This document shows positions 58,992 through 64,000 of a stretch of 64,000 nucleotides of DNA, piece after piece. The number at the start of each line of letters is the position of its first letter. Positions within the stretch are counted from its first letter, which is position 1. The position numbers and the translations under genes were made by a program. The notes below the pieces were generated by a model. The model did no database searches and was not told the DNA's origin. It saw only the letters and a program-made list of their open reading frames with translations. Source of the DNA: DASVUC01 sp036387255 (GTDB lineage: Bacteria; Planctomycetota; Phycisphaerae; Tepidisphaerales; Tepidisphaeraceae); contig DASVUC010000209.1 in NCBI GenBank assembly GCA_036387255.1, forward strand, positions 43,268 through 107,267. The letters run 5' to 3'.

Positions 58992-61156
58992 GGGGTCATG
59001 GTGATGACGCTGCGATCGAAATCGATTGTGACGGTCTTGGCGTCCTCCAGGGTGATTACAAAGTGAGTGGGGTCGGGTTGAACGAGGGTGCAGGTTTTCG
59101 CGGCTTCGCGGGTGCGGGACCAGTCGTGGCCGGGGTAGAAGACGAGGGCGGTGGGTTTGAGCCCTTCAGGGAGCTTGGGGATGTGATTGAGGTGGAAGAG
59201 TTGTTCCAGTCGACCGGGAGCCTTGGTGTTTTGTGGGAGGTAGCGCGCCTGCCCGCTGGAGGAGAGGACGACGATGCCGAGTTGGTCGAGATTGTACCAC
59301 TTGCTGGAGAGAAGAGCAGGGGCGTTCTCTTCGGCTTCGCGGGCGGCGAAGGTGATTTCGCCGTTGTCGAAGAAGAGCATGCGCAAGCTGTTGTGGTGGA
59401 CCCAGCGGGTGTCGTTAAGGATGCCGAGTGTGCCGAAGTCACAGCGGGCGGGGAAGGTTTCGGATGCGCGCGCTTGGGGGGTGAGCCTGGGGCTGTCGAC
59501 ATAGACTGCGCGACCGTCGGGGAGAACCAGGAACGCAAAAGGTTGTTCGAGCAATCCTCCGGCGCGGGTGAGGACGCCGGCGATGGCGAAGACGGTGGGC
59601 GGAAGCGGAGGCACGCCCGGGACGGCGGTGGCAGGGTCGATGGGCGAGATGCGGCGGAAGCTTTTAAGGACGGGCGTGTCGCGCGTGAAAGTTCCCTTGT
59701 CGGATTTCACTTCGACGATGCCAATCAGGCTGCGGACGTTGGGCGTGAGGAGCGTGTCTTTCTCCAGCGGCATCACGATGCCCATCGTTTCACGGCCCCA
59801 GGAGAAGGTGGCGATGGAGTGATCGGTGCGGTGGACGTTGAACTTACCGAAGCTGAAGAGGTGGTTGCCCGCGAGCTGTTGCCAGAGCTGGGTCTCGGAG
59901 ATGGGGGCGGGACCTTCACCGGCTGCGCGGAGGATGAGATACGCCTCGCAGTAGAGGTCGAGGAGCATGGATTGGCTGGAGGCGAAGCGGGTTTCGGTGT
60001 CGAGGTAGATACCGCCGTCGGCGTCGCGACTGATCATCTTGGTGGCGGTGTTCAGGCAGACGCGCGCGAGGGTCGCGGCCTGCGGATCTTTGAAGAGCGC
60101 CGCCATCATCGCGTGCGTGTCGAACCAGTCGGCGTTGCGGTGGAGCTGCCAGTCTTGGCCATTGGGATAGATGTAGCCTCCGTCGGGGAGAGTGAGCTTT
60201 TTGAGGCTTGCGTAGATCTTTTCCACGTTGAAGGAGAGGGATTGCGGGGGCGGGTTGCCGGCCCAGTCGTACACGAGCTTTTGCGCGATGTTTAGGCGGA
60301 TACTGGTCATGTAGTCCGGGTGGACGCGGTCGTGGTTTTCCAGCGTGTAGTCCTCGTGGATGTTGGGGTGCTGGATCCATTCCTTTAAAGGTTTGCCGTC
60401 GATGATGTCGGTGCGGGCGACGTCGCTGGCGGTGGCGAAGGCGCTGAGTTGCCAGCGGATGGCGGTCTCGCCCCACTTCGAGTGGCGGGGGTGGCGGGGA
60501 AACATGTTGTAGGCGAGCGCAACGATCTTCGAGTTCCAGGCGTTTTCCTCGGCCTTGGTGTCGTTCTCGACCTGGTGATCGGGAGGCCGATCGACGAAGC
60601 GATCCGCTTCGCTCGTGATCATCTTCGCGGCAAGGCGCTGGAGGTTTGGGTCGAGATCGTTCCACAGAAGCCAGGCGGCTTTGCCGGCGGCGGCGGCCCA
60701 GAGGGCGGATTGCCACTGATTTTTCCACGTTTTGCCGTCGGCTGTGGGATGGGTGGAGTGGGTGGTGAGGAGGAAGCGGAGAATCGCGACTGCACTGTCG
60801 CGCGAAGAGGCAAGCGGAAGTTCGGGGGATTGCAGACCCGCGCGATAGAGAACGGCTAAGCCGTAGGCCGTGTGGGTGTTGGGACGTATGTCGGCTTCGA
60901 TCGAATTGCCGGCGTTGAGGAGCAGGGCGCGCGTGTTCTTGTTCCACGGGTGAAGCTGGCGGGTGAGGTGAGCGGCTTGCTTGAGGAGGATCGGTTCGAG
61001 TTGTTGTGCGAGCTCGTCGTGGTGAAGGAGAGCCGGGGAAGCTTGGGTGGTTGAGTAAATGGTTGAGAGTTCATCCGCGGCGGAATGCGTCGACTGGGCG
61101 CGGGCGATGGAGCACGCGAAAATCGCCAGGACAAGGTGATGCAGATGCAGACGCAT
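58988..61156 (-). CDS. Large secreted heparinase/alginate-lyase-like protein
   Basis: A 722-residue protein with a signal peptide (LHHLVLAIFACSIARAQ). The first 450 residues are helix-rich with a toroid pattern (WQSALWAAAAGKAAWLLWNDLDPN, TKAEENAWNSKIVALAYNMFPRHP, HEDYTLENHDRVHPDYMTSIRLNIAQKLVYD in parts: HEDYTLENHDRVHPDYMTS). The second half is a beta domain with RWVHHNSLRMLFFDNGEITF, similar to the end part of the PL8 lyase in this cluster. The conserved Asn, His and Tyr residues needed for lyase activity are plausible (NAWNSK, ENHDRVHPDY) but not proven. Substrate unknown. Confidence 0.72.
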   Translation of the reverse strand: MRLHLHHLVLAIFACSIARAQSTHSAADELSTIYSTTQASPALLHHDELAQQLEPILLKQAAHLTRQLHPWNKNTRALLLNAGNSIEADIRPNTHTAYGLAVLYRAGLQSPELPLASSRDSAVAILRFLLTTHSTHPTADGKTWKNQWQSALWAAAAGKAAWLLWNDLDPNLQRLAAKMITSEADRFVDRPPDHQVENDTKAEENAWNSKIVALAYNMFPRHPRHSKWGETAIRWQLSAFATASDVARTDIIDGKPLKEWIQHPNIHEDYTLENHDRVHPDYMTSIRLNIAQKLVYDWAGNPPPQSLSFNVEKIYASLKKLTLPDGGYIYPNGQDWQLHRNADWFDTHAMMAALFKDPQAATLARVCLNTATKMISRDADGGIYLDTETRFASSQSMLLDLYCEAYLILRAAGEGPAPISETQLWQQLAGNHLFSFGKFNVHRTDHSIATFSWGRETMGIVMPLEKDTLLTPNVRSLIGIVEVKSDKGTFTRDTPVLKSFRRISPIDPATAVPGVPPLPPTVFAIAGVLTRAGGLLEQPFAFLVLPDGRAVYVDSPRLTPQARASETFPARCDFGTLGILNDTRWVHHNSLRMLFFDNGEITFAAREAEENAPALLSSKWYNLDQLGIVVLSSSGQARYLPQNTKAPGRLEQLFHLNHIPKLPEGLKPTALVFYPGHDWSRTREAAKTCTLVQPDPTHFVITLEDAKTVTIDFDRSVITMTP

Positions 61157-61211
61157 GGCATCTGTAACTACGCGTGGTGCGCGAAGGCGTTAGTCGATTG
61201 ACGGGATTTTT

Positions 61212-61269
61212 GCGTGGCATGGGCGTCTCGCCGCGGTGGGGATGCATGGGCGAGACGCCCATGCCACGC
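61212..61269. repeat. 21-bp inverted repeat, GCATGGGCGTCTCGCC family
   Basis: Perfect 21-bp arms (61212-61232 and 61249-61269) with a 16-base loop, in the gap between two cluster genes. It contains the family core GGGCGTCTCGCC and is the largest member found here. Confidence 0.85.
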
Positions 61270-61283
61270 ATGAGATGGCACCT

Positions 61284-63173
61284 CTACAAAGCGTCGATGA
61301 TCTTGATCACGGTGGCGTAATCGCCGGTGAAGTAGGCTCTGCGAAACATCGCGTGCTGTTGTTTGTCGGTCGCCAGTTTTTGGTCGAGCGCGCGGAAGAT
61401 TTTTTCTTTGAGCCAGTAACCGTTGTTGTATTGCTCGCCGATGCTGCTGGCGAAGGAGAGGTCGTGCATAGCGCGATCGGTGAGGCCTTTTTTCCAGAGG
61501 GCGCGATAAAGCTTGCCAGCGTCCTGGAAGGATTGCTTGGAGATTTGTTGGAAGAGCTTGTGCATGCCTTGCCACTTGGCGTTGCCGGGATTGGTCAGCG
61601 CCTGCACGTCGGGGTGGGGGTTTTGTTCTGACTTGTAATCGAGCAGGTTGATGTCGAGATCCACGGTCTTGTCGCCGTCGTAGTCGTAGGTGATGTGATC
61701 AAAGAAGCCGTTGCCGTCGGTGTCGAAGTACTGGACGACTTCTTCCACCTTTGTGGCTTTGTCCGGCGAGCTGTTGCCCAGGACGGGCCAGGAGCCCCAG
61801 TATCTGGCGTGTTCGTCGACCAGCCAGGCGCCTTTCTCGGCGCCGTAGAGGTGGATCTTGGCGTCCCACTTCCCGATGTAGATTTGGCCGCGGCCGGAGT
61901 TGTCATTGTCCCACTCGCCGCGGTCGCCGAGGGTGTCGGATTGCCCGTGGCCCATCAAGCCGCCGACGCGCTTGGCGTCCCATCGCTTGGTCGAGTAGAC
62001 GTCGTCGGTGGGGTAGTAAAGCTCCACGCGCTCCCAGCGGTGATCATCGTCGTCTTCATCAAAGCTGATCCAGCAGTCGCCCCAGTTGGTGTTCCAGGTT
62101 TCGTCGAAGCACTTGTCGTGGGTGACGTAGCAGAAGTCTTCGATCTTGCGCCAGTTGTCGTAGCGAAAATACTTGGCGTCCAGGACCCACTGCGGGGCTT
62201 TCATCTTGGGGTGCGGGTCTGAGTATTTGCGATAGTCGATACGCCCGCCGCGCGAGCCATCGAGGGCGGAGCTGAAGCGCCAGGTCATGTCGAAGTCCAT
62301 CTCGTTGCCCTTGGTGGCGTCGTTATCGAGGTCCCAGCCGGTGTAGGCTTCGTAGTCGAAACCGGTGTAGGTGCCTTTATGGTCGGTGGATTTGTCGGCG
62401 GGATCTTTGGGTGTTTGATCAAGCAGGCGAATGGACATTTCGGTGCAGCCGTCGCCGTCGAAATCATAGAAGGCGAAGGGGTTTTCCCAGTTCAAGCGGA
62501 TGTCGGTGATGGCCCAGGGGGGCAGGTGCTGCTTGAGGAAGATGCTGTTGCCGAGGTAGTCGGGGGAGAAGTTGGGCGGCGGAATGGTGTGCGTCGGCGA
62601 GGTGGTGGGGGGGACGCGCCAGTTGGCGCGATGGAACTCGAAGTCTTGCCAGTCGATGTAGCCGAGGACGCCATCGTGATCAGTGTCGATGAAGACCATG
62701 AAGTGGCTGGCGCCGGAGCTGATCTTGGTTTGTTCGCTGGTGGGATTGGCGGCGAAAATCTGCATGTCAGGCCGGCCGTCGTTGTCGTCGTCAGTCCACT
62801 TGATGTTTAAGTCGCCGGGGCCGTCGTAGTAGCCATCGTCGTCGCGGTCGATCTGCATCGCGTCACCTGTTTGGTCACCCATCGTGTCGGTGGGCTTCAT
62901 GTCATCGTTTTCGTCGATGAAGCGGACGCGCTTCCCGTTGAGCCAGCGCTCCAGGAGGTCGGGGTCGTTGTCATGATCGATGTCGGTGCGCAGGATTTGA
63001 TCGTTTGGCTTCGTGCCGTTGAGCTTTGTGTGGCGGGGGGAGTTGGTGTCGGTTTCGGTGAGACAGATTTGTTGCGGTTGCAAGGCTGGCTTTTTGGGCG
63101 ACGCAGCGTGAAGCGCAACGTGGAAAATGGGGAGCAAGACGGCGGCAGCGCAAACGAGCGGGCGGAAACGCAA
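61284..63173 (-). CDS. Secreted protein with calcium-binding (EF-hand/thrombospondin-3-like) repeats
   Basis: A protein of about 629 residues from a TTG at 63173: AAGGAG lies six bases upstream and MRFRPLVCAAAVLLPIFHVALHA gives a clean signal peptide. An earlier in-frame start (63194) lies in front of that ribosome-binding site. Many Asp/Asn/Gly-rich loops follow: IDHDNDPDLLERW, DRDDDGYYDGPGD, DTDHDGVLGYID, DFDGDGCTE, DTDGNGFFD, DYDGDKTVDLD, a pattern typical of calcium-binding modules. The chain ends in helices (WKKGLTDRAMHDL...). No catalytic motif was seen. It precedes the lyase-like gene and may serve as a calcium-dependent scaffold or binding protein. Confidence 0.75.
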   Translation of the reverse strand: MRFRPLVCAAAVLLPIFHVALHAASPKKPALQPQQICLTETDTNSPRHTKLNGTKPNDQILRTDIDHDNDPDLLERWLNGKRVRFIDENDDMKPTDTMGDQTGDAMQIDRDDDGYYDGPGDLNIKWTDDDNDGRPDMQIFAANPTSEQTKISSGASHFMVFIDTDHDGVLGYIDWQDFEFHRANWRVPPTTSPTHTIPPPNFSPDYLGNSIFLKQHLPPWAITDIRLNWENPFAFYDFDGDGCTEMSIRLLDQTPKDPADKSTDHKGTYTGFDYEAYTGWDLDNDATKGNEMDFDMTWRFSSALDGSRGGRIDYRKYSDPHPKMKAPQWVLDAKYFRYDNWRKIEDFCYVTHDKCFDETWNTNWGDCWISFDEDDDDHRWERVELYYPTDDVYSTKRWDAKRVGGLMGHGQSDTLGDRGEWDNDNSGRGQIYIGKWDAKIHLYGAEKGAWLVDEHARYWGSWPVLGNSSPDKATKVEEVVQYFDTDGNGFFDHITYDYDGDKTVDLDINLLDYKSEQNPHPDVQALTNPGNAKWQGMHKLFQQISKQSFQDAGKLYRALWKKGLTDRAMHDLSFASSIGEQYNNGYWLKEKIFRALDQKLATDKQQHAMFRRAYFTGDYATVIKIIDAL

Positions 63174-63190
63174 GTGTATCTCCTTGTAGA

Positions 63191-64000
63191 TCAATCCAGC
63201 TTATCCACCAATACGCTTGGCCCGGCGTTTTGTGAAATGGAACCGGCAAGGTTGGCGCGGATGCGATAGCGGTGGCCTTTGGGGGTGTCTTGAAGGGTGA
63301 CGGTGATGGAGGAGCCATCGAAGTTGCAGACGAAGGCGTGCGCGAGACGCCAGGTTTCGTCCGCCTTGACGCCGGGGGTCATCTGCCAGGCGGTGTAGTT
63401 GGAGAGGGGGACGATCATATCGATGGCGGCAGACTTGCGATTAAAGTCGCCGGCGTGCGTGTATTGGAAGCCATGGGGTGTGGAGATGAGTGCGAGATGG
63501 TTGTCGATGTTGACGGATGAAGAAGTGATGGTGAAGGGGGCGATGGGCTGGAGGACGGGGATGGTTTGGCTGGTCTCGTCGAAGGAGACGGTGCGCGGGC
63601 CGGAGAGTGAATCATTCTCAAGGCCGAGCGGTCGCGGGGCATCGGCGCTGAGGAAGACGGCGGAGTTGGGGAGACAGACGAGCGCGGTGCGGCGATTGTT
63701 CGTGGATTCGACGACACAGATTTCAACGTTGTTGAGGGTGCCGTGTTCGAGGAGGGATTCAAGGTTGGCGGGGACGAGGCCGGGGTCGATGGGGAGGGTG
63801 ACGTAGGGGTTGCGGGCAACGCTTTTGAAGGGGGTGAAGGTGGCCATCGAGCGTTTGCCCCAGGCGAGGGAGGCGAAGTAGTTTTCGTTGCGGAAGAGGA
63901 AGACTTTGGAGTTGGGGAGGAGCTTGGAGAGGTTCAACGTGGCCAGAGAGGGGGTGGGCGAAGTTGTGGTTTTGGTTGTTGGAGAAGAGCCCTCACCCTG
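63191..64000 (-). CDS. Beta-rich C-terminal part of a secreted polysaccharide-acting protein, 5' end outside the window
   Basis: The frame is open to the right window edge (270 codons visible, ending with the stop at 63191), so the gene begins further right. The visible end is a beta-sandwich-like domain: LPNSKVFLFRNENYFASLAWGKRS, TLPIDPGLVPANLESLLEHG, AVFLSADAPRPLGLENDSL, and the C-terminal HRYRIRANLAGSISQN. The YFASLAWGKR stretch is like the strand-rich C-terminal part of PL8 and heparinase-type lyases. The likely function is polysaccharide degradation but the catalytic region is not in the window. The stop lies 18 bases before the next gene's start. Confidence 0.65.
   Translation of the reverse strand, partial: QGEGSSPTTKTTTSPTPSLATLNLSKLLPNSKVFLFRNENYFASLAWGKRSMATFTPFKSVARNPYVTLPIDPGLVPANLESLLEHGTLNNVEICVVESTNNRRTALVCLPNSAVFLSADAPRPLGLENDSLSGPRTVSFDETSQTIPVLQPIAPFTITSSSVNIDNHLALISTPHGFQYTHAGDFNRKSAAIDMIVPLSNYTAWQMTPGVKADETWRLAHAFVCNFDGSSITVTLQDTPKGHRYRIRANLAGSISQNAGPSVLVDKLD

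Noticed and set aside
59063..60295. Long plus-strand open frame opposite the lyase-like gene
   Set aside because: It is the complement of a well-supported coding gene in GC-rich DNA and its translation is Gly/Val/Glu-rich without motifs.

Overview
The window is high-GC bacterial DNA that reads as a planctomycete chromosome, probably class Phycisphaerae. The main evidence is: two giant secreted proteins with the planctomycete LEPR-XLL-type N-terminus (LEQRILLAS and LESRTLFAS) followed by dockerin-like EF-hand segments; zinc-ribbon motifs of the CPTCGYDLRAS type; many secreted carbohydrate-active enzymes; and several families of short dispersed palindromes in the gaps. The exact taxon is an inference.

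Layout. 1-4.9 kb: the 3' end of folC with a clear terminator, then a lipoprotein, a GT2 glycosyltransferase, small membrane proteins and a coiled-coil membrane protein. 4.9-8.2 kb: a tightly overlapping BtuF/BtuC/BtuD-type ABC importer operon ending in a PagL-like outer-membrane protein. 8.4-17.0 kb: two modular secreted proteins that share the same N- and C-terminal parts but carry different catalytic cores (GH30-like hydrolase; galactose-oxidase-like copper radical oxidase). 17.3-33 kb: mostly housekeeping genes: ankyrin lipoprotein, UbiE-like methyltransferase, GT2-DUF2062 fusion, solitary atpC, greA with a hairpin leader, tRNA-Thr, GH78 rhamnosidase, DPM-like GT2, sugar isomerase, two M50 proteases, NDUFA9-like reductase, dxr, scpB and a receiver protein. 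33.6-41 kb: tRNA-Glu, a barrel-like protein, uvrB, hicBA, a ComEA-like protein and a GH10-fold protein that lacks both catalytic glutamates.

41.06-46.5 kb is the most unusual part: an integron gene-cassette array. About ten short genes, nearly all on the minus strand and mostly of unknown function, are separated by about ten recognisable attC sites plus degenerate ones. The attC sites are about 60-102 bp, with CATAAC/GTTATG-type core ends and conserved inner arms. In several cassettes the core sites themselves supply the start codon (GTTATGC) and the stop codon (CATAAC). No complete integrase is present. A truncated, frameshifted IntI/XerC-like N-terminal fragment lies on the plus strand in the middle, divergent from the cassettes to its left, as expected for an integron platform. 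The array is therefore best described as a CALIN (cluster of attC sites lacking an integrase) with an integrase fossil.

46.6-54.2 kb: secreted and membrane proteins, a transglutaminase, a cardiolipin-synthase-like protein, and a STAS protein next to a GspE/PilT-like ATPase. 54.3-64 kb: a minus-strand polysaccharide-degradation cluster (PL8 lyase, two secreted TIM-barrel proteins, a large lyase-like protein, a calcium-binding-repeat protein and a partial gene at the window edge). Palindromic repeats fill many of the gaps between genes.
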